Part shown: positions 7,982 through 17,771 of the stretch, piece by piece | Layout of the letters: each line of letters opens with the position of its first letter | Numbering within the stretch: position 1 is the stretch's first letter | NCBI RefSeq assembly: GCF_013416525.1 | Contig: NZ_JACCEM010000009.1 | Location: 1-64,000, forward strand | From: Parapusillimonas granuli | Lineage (GTDB): Bacteria > Pseudomonadota > Gammaproteobacteria > Burkholderiales > Burkholderiaceae_B | DNA length: 64,000 nt | Direction: 5' to 3' | Notes under the pieces: generated by a model | The model's database searches: none | Told to the model about the DNA's origin: nothing | What the model saw: the letters and a program-made list of their open reading frames with translations, nothing else | Position numbers and translations under genes: made by a program

Positions 7982-9874
7982 TCAATACAGCGCTTGCGGC
8001 AGCCACATGCCGATGGCGGGGAACAGATACAGCAGCACGATGGCGATGATCTGTATGCCCATGAAGGGCAGCATGCCCGCGAAGATCTGGTTCAGCGTCA
8101 CGTGCGGCGGCGCAACGCCCTTCAGATAGAAGGCGGACATGGCCACGGGCGGCGACAGGAAGGCCGTTTGCAGGTTGAGCGCCACCAGCAGGCCGAAGAA
8201 CAGCGGGTCGATCTGGTAGTGCGCAAGCAGCGGCAGGAAGATGGGCATGAAGATCACGATGATCTCGGTCCATTCCAGCGGCCAGCCCAGCAGGAAGATC
8301 ACGATCTGGGCCATGATCATGAATTCGACCGGCGTCAGATTCATGCTCAGCACCCAGTTGTTGATGATTTCCTGCCCGCCCAGCAGCGCGAAGGCCGCCG
8401 AGAATATGCTGGATCCGACGAACAGCCAGCACACCATGGCGCTGGTCTTGGCCGCCAGGTACACTGATTCCTTCATCATTTCCATGTTCAGCTTGCGGTA
8501 GGCCAGGGCCAGCAGGATGCCCCCGAACGAACCCATGGCGGCGGCCTCGGAAGGCGTGGCCAAGCCGAACACGATGCTGCCCAGCACGGCCAGGATCATG
8601 ATGGCCAGCGGGAAGAAGGAGCTGAGCAGCATCTTGAAGATTTCAAGCCGCGCAAAGGTGAAGAAGGCGTAGAAAATGATGAGCAGGATCGTCCCGATGG
8701 CGAGCGTGATCCAGAAGGACTGGGGCGCCGGCCTGGCTTCGGCCGCCGATTCTTCCGCAGCTTCCTCGGCCGCGTCGGATGCGGCTTCAGCCGTTTGCGC
8801 GCCCGCGGGCTCGGCCGCCTGTTCGGAGCCTTCGGGCTCCGCCAGGCCGCCCGAATACTGGTCCTGGCTGTCGAATTCGGCCGAGAAGCCCATTTCGACC
8901 AGGCCGGTGACTTCGGCGGGCGCGGGCGCGGTGACGATCTTGTAGGTCAGGCCCATGGCCGCTACGAAGACCAGCGCCGGAAGCAGGGCGATGAAGGACT
9001 GCCACAGCAGCGTATTCATGGGCACGCCGACGTTGCGCTTGCCCTTCATGGCGCCGATCAGCCCGGGCAGCGCCCGGTTGCTGACGGTGTCCTTCACCGT
9101 CTGGGCGAATTCGGGCAGGGTCACGCGGCGTTCTTCTTGGGATAGCGGCGGCGCCGACTTGGGGCTGATCTTGGCGACGATCATCACGTAGATGACGTAG
9201 AGCACCGCCAGCATGATGCCCGGGAAGAAGGCGCCGGCATACAGCTTGACGACGGATACGCCGGCCACCGCGCCGTATACGATCAGGAGCACGGAGGGCG
9301 GGATCATGATGCCCAGGCAGCCGCCGGCGGTGATGGCGCCCGCCGACAGCCTGATGCTGTAGCCCGCCTTGAGCATGGCCGGGAGTGCCAGCAGGCCCAT
9401 CAGCGTGACGACCGCGCCCACGATGCCGGTGGCCGTGGCGAACACCGCGCAGGTGATGATGGTCGCGACCGCCAGCGAGCCCGGCACGCGCGCCATGGCC
9501 AGGTGCATGCTCTTGAACAGCTTTTCGATGAGGTTGGCGCGTTCGACCAGGTAGCCCATGAAAATGAACAGGGGCACCGCGATCAGCACGTCGTTGGTCA
9601 TGACGGCGTACGTGCGCAGCACCATCAGGTCCAGGGTCTGCTCGATGGCCACCTGCGTGCCCATGTTCCGGTACGCGAGATAAGTGAACATCACCCCCAT
9701 GCCCATGAGCGTGAACGCCGTGGGAAAGCCGAGCATGATGGTCACGACGATGAGCGCCAGCATGAGCAGGCCCAGGTGGCCGTTGGTCATGTCGGCCGGA
9801 GCCGGCATCAGGACGAAGATTGCGATAATGACGGCGGCCAGAATGGACAGGCCGAACCAGACTTCTTTTCTCAT
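7982..9874 (-). CDS. dctM: TRAP transporter large permease (DctM) with an acidic linker insertion
   Basis: 630 aa, against about 430 for a typical DctM. It is the ion-coupled membrane subunit of a TRAP uptake system, with about 12 membrane segments. The first half contains family hallmarks such as LIAVPLFIFMGYLVERA and GGCLGIMIPPSVLLIVYG, and the second half has GLATPSEAAAMGSFG and LGWPLEWTEIIVIFMPIFLPLL. Between them lies a long extra section: a soluble stretch (about 235-290), a hydrophobic helix, then an Ala/Glu/Pro-rich linker (about 340-385). Its start overlaps the dctQ stop by 4 bp, so translation is coupled. Confidence 0.93.
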   Translation of the reverse strand: MRKEVWFGLSILAAVIIAIFVLMPAPADMTNGHLGLLMLALIVVTIMLGFPTAFTLMGMGVMFTYLAYRNMGTQVAIEQTLDLMVLRTYAVMTNDVLIAVPLFIFMGYLVERANLIEKLFKSMHLAMARVPGSLAVATIITCAVFATATGIVGAVVTLMGLLALPAMLKAGYSIRLSAGAITAGGCLGIMIPPSVLLIVYGAVAGVSVVKLYAGAFFPGIMLAVLYVIYVMIVAKISPKSAPPLSQEERRVTLPEFAQTVKDTVSNRALPGLIGAMKGKRNVGVPMNTLLWQSFIALLPALVFVAAMGLTYKIVTAPAPAEVTGLVEMGFSAEFDSQDQYSGGLAEPEGSEQAAEPAGAQTAEAASDAAEEAAEESAAEARPAPQSFWITLAIGTILLIIFYAFFTFARLEIFKMLLSSFFPLAIMILAVLGSIVFGLATPSEAAAMGSFGGILLALAYRKLNMEMMKESVYLAAKTSAMVCWLFVGSSIFSAAFALLGGQEIINNWVLSMNLTPVEFMIMAQIVIFLLGWPLEWTEIIVIFMPIFLPLLAHYQIDPLFFGLLVALNLQTAFLSPPVAMSAFYLKGVAPPHVTLNQIFAGMLPFMGIQIIAIVLLYLFPAIGMWLPQALY

Positions 9875-10515
9875 TGTTGGTTCCCTTCACGTTTCTGGTC
9901 ATCGGGCTCGATGCCGAGCTGCTTCATGTCTTCTTCGCTGACGTGGACCATGTCCTTGAGCTTGTCTACGTCGACTTCCTCGACGTCCTTGTCGCGCTTG
10001 GGCCACTCGCCTTGTTTCAGGCACTGGACGCAATAGACCATTTCAACGAAGCCCTGGAACAGCAGCGTGACGCCGGCCAGGGGAATGATGGCTTTGAAGG
10101 GATAGATGGGCGGACCATCGGCCGTGATCGTGGAATGCTCGTTGATGACCCAGGACTCGGACGCATAGTTGTATCCGGCCCAGGCCAGGGCGACCACGCC
10201 CGGAATGAAGAACAGAATGTACAGGGACAGATCCAGCCCGGCTTGCAGGCGAGGCGGGAAGAAGCCGTAGAGTACGTCGCCCCGCACGTGGCCATTCTTG
10301 GAAAGCGTGTAGGCGCCCGCCATCATGAACAGCGTGCCGTACATCATGTTCATGGCATCGAACGCCCATGAGTGGGGCGCCCCCAGGGCGTAGCGGGAAA
10401 AGACTTCGTAGGTAACGAATAAGGTCAATGCCAGGACGAACCAGCCGAATAGCTGTCCGATCCAGGTATTGACCTGATCAACAACGCGCAAGAATTTTTG
10501 CATGGAAAGACTCAC
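9871..10515 (-). CDS. dctQ: TRAP transporter small permease (DctQ)
   Basis: 214 aa with four hydrophobic segments (starting at GQLFGWFVLALTLFVTYEVFSRY, and later LDLSLYILFFIPGVVALAWAGYN and the AIIPLAGVTLLFQGFVEMVY segment), the usual DctQ layout. The FSRYALGAPHSWAFD block is typical of the family. The C-terminal 40 residues are charged (EEVDVDKLKDMVHVSEED) and probably cytoplasmic. DctQ pairs with DctM to dock the loaded binding protein. The gene lies between dctP (70 bp upstream) and dctM (4-bp overlap) on one transcript. Confidence 0.92.
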   Translation of the reverse strand: MSLSMQKFLRVVDQVNTWIGQLFGWFVLALTLFVTYEVFSRYALGAPHSWAFDAMNMMYGTLFMMAGAYTLSKNGHVRGDVLYGFFPPRLQAGLDLSLYILFFIPGVVALAWAGYNYASESWVINEHSTITADGPPIYPFKAIIPLAGVTLLFQGFVEMVYCVQCLKQGEWPKRDKDVEEVDVDKLKDMVHVSEEDMKQLGIEPDDQKREGNQQ

Positions 10516-10585
10516 CTTGCTGGAGGGGATGGCGACACCGCCCGGATCGTCAGGCGGTGTCGCTGCGAGGCAGAGCTAAGGGTGT

Positions 10586-11749
10586 TCAGCTCTTTTTCGG
10601 AGCGGGCTTTCTGCCGAAGTAGTGGTTGTAGGCCATGCGACGGTTATTGTTGGTGTCCATGTCCCATGCCATTGCCCGGGCGGCGAAGGCGCGCTGGGAT
10701 TCGTCGATTTCCTTGAACAGCGGATTGGTCTTGCTCTTTTCGGCGATGATCTGGTCCCACACCACCAGTTGCTGCGACAGAATCGAGTCGGGCGTCTTGT
10801 AGAAGCGCACGCCGTCTTCCTTCTGCAGCTTGATGTAGTCCTGCGAGTAGCGGTCGACCGCCTTCCAGGACATGTCGGCCGAGGCGGCTTCGACGCCGTT
10901 GGCGATGATGGCCTTGAGCTTGTCGGGCAGGGCGTTGTACTTGTCCTTGTTGAAGATGATCTCGAAGGTTTCGGAGGACTGGTGGAAGCTTTGCAGCATG
11001 CACACCTTGGACACGTCGGGGAAGCCCAGCAGGCGGTCGGAGGTGGCGTTGTTGAATTCGGCGCCGTCCAGCAGGCCGCGGTCGAGCGCCGGCACGATTT
11101 CGCCGCCGGGCAGGGCGTTCACGGCCGCGCCCATGGCGGTGAACAGGTCGATGGCCAAGCCGTTGGTGCGGAACTTCAGGCCTTTCAGGTCTTCGACCTT
11201 GGTGATGGGCTTCTTGAACCAGCCGAAGGGCTGGGTCGGCATGGGGCCTGTAAGGAAGGTGACCACGTTGCCGCCGATTTGCGAGTAGAGCTTGTCGAGC
11301 AGCTCCTTGCCGCCGCCGTACTTGTGCCAGGCCAGCACCATGTTGGCGTCCATGCCGAAGGCTGGGCCGGACGAGAACAGCGCCAACGCGTTCTGCTTGC
11401 CGTAGTTGTAGCCGAGCACGCCGTGGCCGCCGTCCAGCGTGCCTTTGGAGACGGCGTCGAGCAGGGCGAAAGCCGGGACCACGGCGCCGGCGGGCAGAAC
11501 TTCGATTTTCAGCTCACCGCCCGTCATGTCGTTGATCTTCTTGGCGAAGTCGAGCGCGTACTCGTGGAAGATGTCCACCGTGGGCCATGTGCTTTGGAAG
11601 CGGAAATTGACCGGGGTTTGAGCGCTGACAATGGCGGGAAAGCCCATGGTGACCGCGGCGGCGGTACCGGCCGCGGCGCCGCCCAGAAACTGGCGGCGGG
11701 TGGGTTTGGAAAGGACGGTTGTGCTGTCCGCGTTCTTGCTGTTGTTCAT
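10586..11749 (-). CDS. dctP: TRAP transporter periplasmic substrate-binding protein (DctP)
   Basis: 387 aa. A Tat-type signal (TRRQFLGGAAAGTAAAVTMG, then AIVSAQ) starts near residue 18. The mature part has the DctP fold: ALDFAKKINDMTGGELKIEVLPAGAVVPAFALLDAVSKGTLDGGH, and the conserved FRTNGLAIDLFTAMGAAVNALPGGEIVPALDRG region that contains the Arg used to bind substrate carboxylates. Substrates of this subgroup are usually organic acids; which one cannot be told. I chose the ATG at 11749 because AGGAG lies 9 bases upstream; an earlier in-frame ATG at 11821 would fall inside the promoter. Confidence 0.93.
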   Translation of the reverse strand: MNNSKNADSTTVLSKPTRRQFLGGAAAGTAAAVTMGFPAIVSAQTPVNFRFQSTWPTVDIFHEYALDFAKKINDMTGGELKIEVLPAGAVVPAFALLDAVSKGTLDGGHGVLGYNYGKQNALALFSSGPAFGMDANMVLAWHKYGGGKELLDKLYSQIGGNVVTFLTGPMPTQPFGWFKKPITKVEDLKGLKFRTNGLAIDLFTAMGAAVNALPGGEIVPALDRGLLDGAEFNNATSDRLLGFPDVSKVCMLQSFHQSSETFEIIFNKDKYNALPDKLKAIIANGVEAASADMSWKAVDRYSQDYIKLQKEDGVRFYKTPDSILSQQLVVWDQIIAEKSKTNPLFKEIDESQRAFAARAMAWDMDTNNNRRMAYNHYFGRKPAPKKS

Positions 11750-11820
11750 TGGTTTGTCTCCTGGCTTTTTGTGCTTCGGGGCCGCATGCGATGCGTGCAT
11801 GCAAATTGACTGCCGTGGCA

Positions 11821-11850
11821 TTTATAGGCGATAGCAAGCGTTACAGTCAA
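11821..11850 (-). promoter_or_regulatory. Sigma-70-type promoter of the TRAP operon
   Basis: Read on the minus strand: TTGACT (11850-11845), an 18-base spacer, then TATAAA (11826-11821). It lies about 70 bp upstream of the dctP start. The surrounding 11,850-12,100 region has no gene I can support and is AT-rich near 11,860-11,950, where operator sites might be. Confidence 0.65.
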
Positions 11851-12102
11851 TAATATGGAAACCCCTAAGAGGCAATTTGTTTTAGGCTTCAAACAATAAG
11901 GAAAGAAGCAAAACTTCAATGTTCATGCGGGTTTTCAGCGTACGGTAAGAAATGCGGGGCCCAAGCGCGGATGGGCCGCCGGGATGCGCTTGCAGGGTTA
12001 TTACGTAGTGCCGGTTTTTATTTTTTGGCTTGGAACCGGGCTTTTCACGGCGCCGCCCGCGGGCCGGCGCCAACCGCTTCTTTCGGCGTCGGCAGGCCCT
12101 GG

Positions 12103-12318
12103 TCAGGCAAACCCGCGCATGCGGCCGTGCACCCAGGGGAAATGGCCTTGCGCGGGCAGGCCGGATTTGCGCATCTTGCGCCTGCGTTTCGGAGCCGGCG
12201 CGTCGCTGACCTGCCAGGAGTCTTTCGTTACGGAAAGCATGCGCCGTATCGACGTGGCGAGCGCTTCGTCACTGGGCCCTGCAGGGAAATCGAAGTCGGT
12301 TTGCGTGTCTGTGTTCAT
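12103..12318 (-). CDS. Small basic hypothetical protein
   Basis: 71 aa starting MNTDTQTDFDFPAGPSD. The N-terminal half is acidic and the C-terminal third strongly basic (APKRRRKMRKSG), ending HGRMRGFA. No family is recognised. A longer reading to 12720 adds a low-complexity Gln/Pro/Arg-rich stretch that looks like chance GC-rich coding and overlaps the next gene's upstream region. The gene is isolated between the TRAP operon and the channel gene, and its reality rests only on an open frame with protein-like composition. Confidence 0.4.
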   Translation of the reverse strand: MNTDTQTDFDFPAGPSDEALATSIRRMLSVTKDSWQVSDAPAPKRRRKMRKSGLPAQGHFPWVHGRMRGFA

Positions 12319-12743
12319 GCTGGACAGTATGGCGGCAAAATTTGACGGGCGTGTGACAATTGGCATCCGGATGAACGGCTCATCCGGGATGCCGGCGGCG
12401 TTCGTTGCACGGGCTAGCCGGGAGGCTGCCGGTTCGGGTTGGGGTTGCGCGGGCGCTGGCTGACCTGGTCCTGGCTGCTGCCTATCTGGCTGGTGTGTCC
12501 GTCCTTTTTGCTGCGCCGCTGCTGGTCGCCGTGGCTGCGCTGGCTTTCCTTGGGGGGATCGTCTTTTTGCGGATTCTCTGGCTTGCGGGTCATGATGGGC
12601 TCCAGGTGTTTGGGAGGATGCTGTCAGCAAGCGGCGTGCCGCCGCGTCACGGGTTTTGGCGCTCGTCGATGCGCGCGTGCGCCATTCGGGCAAGTAATTT
12701 GCTACCATGCCGATTTCCAATCATTTCAGCAAGACGGGCCCGC
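12319..12743. other. Non-coding gap before the mechanosensitive channel gene
   Basis: About 425 bp with open frames on both strands but none with recognisable content. It should hold the promoter of the downstream channel gene; no clear box was found. Confidence 0.4.
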
Positions 12744-15167
12744 ATGGCGCAGCTGTTTCACCGCCGACTTGCCGTTATCTGGCTGCTCTGCCTGGCGCTC
12801 TCGCTGGCGCTGGGCGGGATTGCGCCGCGGGCTTTCGCCCAGGCCGCCGCGGCGCAAGACCAAAGCGCCTTGCTGGACAAGGCCCGGCAATCCGTCACCG
12901 GCATCCAGGAGCGGCTCAAGCAAAAGCCGGAAGGCATCGACGACGCGGGCCTGGTGGGCATGCGCGACGCTTTGCAGGCGGCCCAGTCGCTGGCCGACGA
13001 TATCGTGGCTCAGCTCGAGCCCGAGCTGGCCGGCGTCGAGGCGCGCTTGAAGGAACTGGGCGAGCCCGCCGCCGATGCGGCCGAGCCGGCCGATATCGCC
13101 CAGCAGCGGGCGCAACTGAAGAAACGCCAGGCCTTGCTCGATTCACAGATCAAGCTGGCCCGGCTGATGGGCGTGGACGCCAGGCAAGGCCAGGACCAGG
13201 TCTCCCTGTTGCGGCGGGCGCGCTTCCAGGCGGAGCTGGGCACGCGTTCGCAGTCTCTGCTGGCGCCGGGGTTCTGGCGCGACGTTGTGCGCGATGCGCC
13301 GCGCGACATGCGGCGGCTCGACGGCTTGCTGGACCAGTTGGGCGACAGCCTGAAAGCCGTACCCGCCCGTGTCTGGGCCGGGGCGCTGGCCGTGGCCTTG
13401 CTGCTGCTGGCCATCGGGGAAGCAGGGCGGCGCGGCCTGGGCGCCTTCACCGTCAGGCATACCAAGCCGGCGCGCTTGCGCCGCTCGATCTACGCCGTGC
13501 TGATGGTGGCGCTTTACACCGTGGTGCCGGGTCTGCTTGCCGGCGTCATGCTGTTCGTGCTGCGCTGGGAGGGCGGGCTGGATGCGGGCCTGAACGCCTT
13601 CCTGGACCAAAGCGTGACCATCGTCCACGTGGCGGGATTCGTGGCGGGGCTGGGCATGGTGCTTCTTTCGCCCGGACGCCCCAGTTGGCGGCTGCCGACG
13701 CTGACGGATCGCCTGGCCATGAAACTGTCATGGGTTCCCTTGGTGTTCGCGGTGACGATCATGCTGGCGTGGTCGGCGCAGCGGGTGCTCGAGCTGATCA
13801 ACGCCACGCTCAGCACCACGCTGCTGGTCAACGGCGCCATGACGGTGGTGCTCAATATTCTGATCGGGTTCACGGCCTTGAGCCTGCGGTCCAGCCTGCA
13901 CGAGCGGGGGCGGAACGGGCCGGCCGGCGCCGAGGCGCCGCCGGCGACGTGGGTGCGCGCGGTGCCGTCCATCCTGGTGCTGGTCATCGTCGCAAGCCTG
14001 GCCGCCTTCCTGCTGGGCTTCATTGCCTTGAGCAGCCTGGTGGCGCAGGAAATAATCTGGCTGGCCCTGGTCGGCAGCACCGCTTACCTGCTGGTGGTGC
14101 TGGTGACCGACGTCTTCGACGGCCTCGTCGCCCGAGTGCGCGAGGAGCGCGCGGCGGACGTGCTGGCCGCGCAGCAGGCGCGCACTCGCTGCCAGCTGCT
14201 GGTGCTGGCATCCGGCGTGCTGCGGCTGACGCTGATTCTCTTTGCCATCGCGCTCGTGCTCCTGCCTTTCGGAGAGGATCCGAGCGACTGGCTGCACCGG
14301 CGCCTGGGCTTTCTGATGGCGGGCTTCCATGTAGGCGAGGCGCGGATCAGGCCGGCCTCGATCGCCCTGACCGTGGTGGTGCTGACGGCCGGGGTCTATG
14401 CGGTCAGGGTGATGCGGTCCTGGATATCGGACCAGTTCCTGCCCGTCACCCGGCTGGACGAGAGCATGCGCACGTCGACGGCGAACCTGCTGGGCTACCT
14501 TGGCTATTTCGCCGTCATCATGATGGCTGTTTCGTCGCTGGGCATAGGCCTGGAGCGCATGGCCTGGATCGTCAGCGCGCTGTCGGTCGGCATCGGTTTC
14601 GGCCTGCAGGCCGTGGTGCAGAATTTCGTGTCCGGCGTGATCCTCGTGGCGGAGCGGCCCATCCGGGTGGGCGATTGGGTGAGCCTGGACGGAGTCGAGG
14701 GCAATGTGCGGAAGATCAGCGCCCGCGCGACGGAAATCGAGATGTTCGACCGTTCGACGATGATCGTGCCCAATTCGGAATTCATCACGAAAAAGGTGCG
14801 CAACGTGACGATGGCCAACCCTTTGGGCGTGGTCACGCTGAAGTTCAACATGGCGCTGGACGTCGACGCCCAGGCCGTGCGCGAGATCATGCTGGGCGCC
14901 ATACGCGCGCAGCCGGACGTCCTGGACGAGCCCGCGCCCTCGGTCATGCTCGACGCCTTCAGCGAAGCGACCTTGACGTTTTCAGCGACTTGCTATGTGA
15001 TTTCGCCGCGCCAGGCCGGCAGGGTGCGTAGCGAGCTGATGTTCGAGATATTGGCCGGATTGCGCAAGCGGGACATCAAGCTGCGGTCCATACCGCCGGC
15101 GGGCGCCGAGGCGTCGCCGGCTGAAGCCGCGAGCGCCTCCGCGCCGCCCGATGCCAAGGCGACCTGA
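12744..15167 (+). CDS. Large MscS-family mechanosensitive channel (DUF3772/MscK-like)
   Basis: 807 aa from the ATG at 12744, which begins a signal peptide (HRRLAVIWLLCLALSLALGG, then AFAQA). Next is a periplasmic, probably coiled-coil region (residues about 35-200: Leu/Ala/Gln-rich, LLDKARQSVTGIQERLKQK), characteristic of DUF3772 channels. About ten membrane helices follow, and then the MscS core: LSVGIGFGLQAVVQNFVSGVILVAERPIRVGDWV and the beta domain VRKISARATEIEMFDRSTMIVPNSEFITKKVRN. Such proteins release solutes on hypo-osmotic shock. It ends with an Ala-rich tail. An in-frame upstream extension to 12405 lacks the signal context and is left out. Confidence 0.9.
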   Translation: MAQLFHRRLAVIWLLCLALSLALGGIAPRAFAQAAAAQDQSALLDKARQSVTGIQERLKQKPEGIDDAGLVGMRDALQAAQSLADDIVAQLEPELAGVEARLKELGEPAADAAEPADIAQQRAQLKKRQALLDSQIKLARLMGVDARQGQDQVSLLRRARFQAELGTRSQSLLAPGFWRDVVRDAPRDMRRLDGLLDQLGDSLKAVPARVWAGALAVALLLLAIGEAGRRGLGAFTVRHTKPARLRRSIYAVLMVALYTVVPGLLAGVMLFVLRWEGGLDAGLNAFLDQSVTIVHVAGFVAGLGMVLLSPGRPSWRLPTLTDRLAMKLSWVPLVFAVTIMLAWSAQRVLELINATLSTTLLVNGAMTVVLNILIGFTALSLRSSLHERGRNGPAGAEAPPATWVRAVPSILVLVIVASLAAFLLGFIALSSLVAQEIIWLALVGSTAYLLVVLVTDVFDGLVARVREERAADVLAAQQARTRCQLLVLASGVLRLTLILFAIALVLLPFGEDPSDWLHRRLGFLMAGFHVGEARIRPASIALTVVVLTAGVYAVRVMRSWISDQFLPVTRLDESMRTSTANLLGYLGYFAVIMMAVSSLGIGLERMAWIVSALSVGIGFGLQAVVQNFVSGVILVAERPIRVGDWVSLDGVEGNVRKISARATEIEMFDRSTMIVPNSEFITKKVRNVTMANPLGVVTLKFNMALDVDAQAVREIMLGAIRAQPDVLDEPAPSVMLDAFSEATLTFSATCYVISPRQAGRVRSELMFEILAGLRKRDIKLRSIPPAGAEASPAEAASASAPPDAKAT

Positions 15168-15231
15168 CCGGAGCGGTCGAGGCCCGCGGCAGGCTTTGCT
15201 TGGCGGCCGATCCGGCCAGGAACCGCCACAT

Positions 15232-15957
15232 TCATTCCAGCCCTGAGGGCCGTCGCGGTCCACCAGCATGCAGAGAGCTCAGGTAGCGGTAGACCGTCGC
15301 CACCGAGCAGTTCAATTCCTCCGCCAACAGGCCCACGGCGCCTTTTGCGCCGAAGAAACCCTGCGCGTCCAGCGCCCGCACCCAGGCCATGCGCTCGCGG
15401 TGGTTCAGGCGCCGGGGTTCGCCGGCCAGCTCGGCCTTGGCCCGGGCCAGGAGGTCCGCCGCCAGCCCTTGCCGCGCGACCGGCGGCGCGCCCGCCGAAG
15501 CCAGGCCGGCCGGTGGCGCATCCGTCGGCGGCCGGGACACGAAATGCGAGTCGACGAATGAATCGGGGTGGCGCAGCCGTAGAATGCGTTCGCTCAGATC
15601 GCGATAGCGGCTGTCGTCGAAGCTGATGGTCAGCAGCCCGACCCGCCGCCCGGCCTCATTGGCGAGAACACGCGAGGACGTGCGCAGCAGCTTGCCGGTC
15701 GAGGTCATGTCGGCCATCTGTATCCATTCGTCGGCCGGCGTGTCCTCCGCTTGGCGGCGGAATTCGTCCAGCCGCTGCTTGAGCAGCGCGGGCAGCGGCG
15801 CCCCCAGGGTGCGCTGGGTGACATGGCCGTTGGCGATCGCCACAACCACAGCGCTCGCTTCGGTCAGGTCGTACAGGGCGATTTCATAATCCGGCCCCAG
15901 GGTCTTGCCCAGGAAACCGGTCAAGGCGATCTGGTTTTGTAGCCAGGGTTTCTGCAT
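15232..15957 (-). CDS. YheO/DauR-type transcriptional regulator (PAS-like + HTH)
   Basis: 241 aa from the ATG at 15957, preceded by GAGAGG. The N-terminal YheO-like PAS domain (LTGFLGKTLGPDYEIALYDL, VAIANGHVTQRTLGAPL) is joined to a C-terminal helix-turn-helix (GAVGLLAEELNCSVATVYRYLSSL). Family members such as DauR control amino-acid catabolism genes. The gene is divergent from the tryptophanase gene, with about 320 bp between, so it very probably controls that gene and itself. Whether it responds to tryptophan or another amino acid is not shown. Confidence 0.87.
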   Translation of the reverse strand: MQKPWLQNQIALTGFLGKTLGPDYEIALYDLTEASAVVVAIANGHVTQRTLGAPLPALLKQRLDEFRRQAEDTPADEWIQMADMTSTGKLLRTSSRVLANEAGRRVGLLTISFDDSRYRDLSERILRLRHPDSFVDSHFVSRPPTDAPPAGLASAGAPPVARQGLAADLLARAKAELAGEPRRLNHRERMAWVRALDAQGFFGAKGAVGLLAEELNCSVATVYRYLSSLHAGGPRRPSGLE

Positions 15958-16275
15958 GGCAGCCTCTCGGTGTCGTCGAAAAATCCCGAACGCGGGGCTG
16001 AAAGCCTGCCGATGATGATCGAGATAAGAACTGGACTCTTGCAGCGAGAAATTATTCTCGTCATAAAGTCGCTTGTTTCGAATTGTTCTTGCGAGCGCAG
16101 CGATATATTGGCATAATTTTTCGCAAGGCATGTAATTATGCCTGAAGAATGATAATAATTTCTTAATTAAATAAGAAATCCTTATCTTCCGCACTGTCCG
16201 CCTGTCCGTGGCCGCCCCGAGGCGCCGTGCGACGACCGGGGTGTCCTCCCGTCCATCCGCTTACGGAGGCCTCTC
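15958..16275. other. Divergent regulatory region between regulator and tryptophanase genes
   Basis: About 318 bp. The section 16,020-16,195 is conspicuously AT-rich (TAATTATGCC, ATAATAATTTCTTAATTAAATAAG), unlike its surroundings, and is the natural place for both promoters and the operator. I see no TnaC-like leader peptide with a critical Trp before the tryptophanase gene, so classic attenuation is not supported. Confidence 0.5.
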
Positions 16276-17667
16276 ATGGCGATCAAATATTTCCCCGAAC
16301 CTTTTCGCATCAAGTCGGTCGAGCCGCTGCGCATGCTCAGCCGCGAAGAACGCGAAGCGCGGCTCGTCGCCGCCAAATACAATCTCTTCGGCCTCAAGGG
16401 CGAGGATTGCTACATCGACCTGCTGACCGATTCCGGCACGGGCGCCATGAGCGCCGAGCAATGGGCGGGCATCATGCGCGGCGACGAAGCCTATGCCGGC
16501 GCGGCCAGCTACGACAAACTGGTCGGCACGGCCCGCGACATTTTCGGCTATGACTACGTCCAGCCCGTGCACCAGGGGCGCGCGGCCGAGAAGGTGCTGT
16601 TTCCGCTGCTCTTGTCGTCAGGCAAGGTGGCGATTTCCAATATGTTCTTCGATACGACGCGCGCCCACGTCGAACTGGCCGGCGCCCGTTGCATCGATTG
16701 CGTCGTCGAAGCCGCCAGGCGGCCGGCGGACCGGGCCAGCTTCAAGGGCAATATGGACGTTGCGCGCCTGGAGCAGCTGCTGCGCGAATACGGCCCCGAG
16801 CGCGTCGGCCTGATCGTCATGACGATCACCAACAACTCGGCCGGCGGGCAGCCGGTCTCCATGCGGAACCTGCGCGAGGTCTCGGCATTGGCCGGCCGAT
16901 ACGGGATTCCGGTCTGCATCGACGCCGCCCGCTACGCCGAGAACGCTTATTTCATCCAGAGGGACGAAACCGGATACCAAGACGTGCCCATCAGCCGGAT
17001 CGTGCGCGAGATGTTCAGCCACGCCGACTTTTTCACTATGTCGGCCAAAAAAGACGCGATCGTCAACATGGGCGGCCTGCTCGGCGTGCGCGACGGCGCC
17101 TCGGGCCTGATCCAGGGCATCAAGGCCAACTGCATTTCCTACGAAGGCTTCTACACCTATGGCGGGCTCAGCGGCCGCGACATGGAAGCGCTGGCCATCG
17201 GGCTGCGCGAAGGAATAGACGAGAACTACCTGCGCTATCGCATCGGCCAGATGGAATACCTGGGCGGGCTGCTGGACCAGGCCGACATTGCTTACCAGGC
17301 CCCGGCCGGCGGCCATGGAATCTTCGTGGACGCGGCCGCGCTGCTGCCGCACATCCATTACACCGAATACCCGGGCCAAGTCCTGGCCATCGAACTGTAC
17401 CGGGAAGCCGGCATCCGCAGCTGCGACATCGGATCCTACATGCTGGGGAACGACCCCGATACCGGGGAGCAACTGCAAGCCAGCTTCGAATTCACGCGGC
17501 TGGCCATACCCCGGCGGGTATACACCCAGGCCCACCTGGACGTCGTCGCCGAAGCGCTGGCCGAAATCAAGCACCGCGCGCACCAGATCAGGCGCGGCTA
17601 CCGCATCACCTGGGAGCCGCCCATACTGCGCCATTTTCAGTCATCGCTGGAGCCTATTGCCGCGTGA
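16276..17667 (+). CDS. tnaA: Tryptophanase (beta-eliminating lyase, PLP)
   Basis: 463 aa, the size of TnaA/tyrosine phenol-lyase. The PLP lysine is in [13 protein letters not shown] (K259). Other hallmarks: [44 protein letters not shown] and [18 protein letters not shown]. Two sites favour tryptophanase over tyrosine phenol-lyase: Asp in [10 protein letters not shown] (Thr in TPL) and His in ILRHF near the C-terminus (Phe in TPL). The stretch [14 protein letters not shown] also matches TnaA best. It would split tryptophan into indole, pyruvate and ammonia. The SGRDMEA block, however, is TPL-like, so substrate should be tested. An AGG lies close upstream of the ATG. A divergent DauR-type regulator precedes it. 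Confidence 0.85.
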   Translation: MAIKYFPEPFRIKSVEPLRMLSREEREARLVAAKYNLFGLKGEDCYIDLLTDSGTGAMSAEQWAGIMRGDEAYAGAASYDKLVGTARDIFGYDYVQPVHQGRAAEKVLFPLLLSSGKVAISNMFFDTTRAHVELAGARCIDCVVEAARRPADRASFKGNMDVARLEQLLREYGPERVGLIVMTITNNSAGGQPVSMRNLREVSALAGRYGIPVCIDAARYAENAYFIQRDETGYQDVPISRIVREMFSHADFFTMSAKKDAIVNMGGLLGVRDGASGLIQGIKANCISYEGFYTYGGLSGRDMEALAIGLREGIDENYLRYRIGQMEYLGGLLDQADIAYQAPAGGHGIFVDAAALLPHIHYTEYPGQVLAIELYREAGIRSCDIGSYMLGNDPDTGEQLQASFEFTRLAIPRRVYTQAHLDVVAEALAEIKHRAHQIRRGYRITWEPPILRHFQSSLEPIAA

Positions 17668-17771
17668 TGCGGCCGCTTGGTTTGTCGCTGGCGCGAGGGG
17701 AGCGTTCCCATGGCATATTGGATGCCCCCGCCTACACACGCGAAAAAAAATATGTTAAAGTTACGTTCTTT

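Noticed and set aside
12319-12720. N-terminal extension of the small minus-strand hypothetical gene
   Set aside because: The extra 134 codons are Gln/Pro/Arg low complexity; the convincing part starts at 12318.
16100-16275. A TnaC-like leader peptide before tnaA
   Set aside because: Only very short frames exist and none has the Trp-containing leader pattern.
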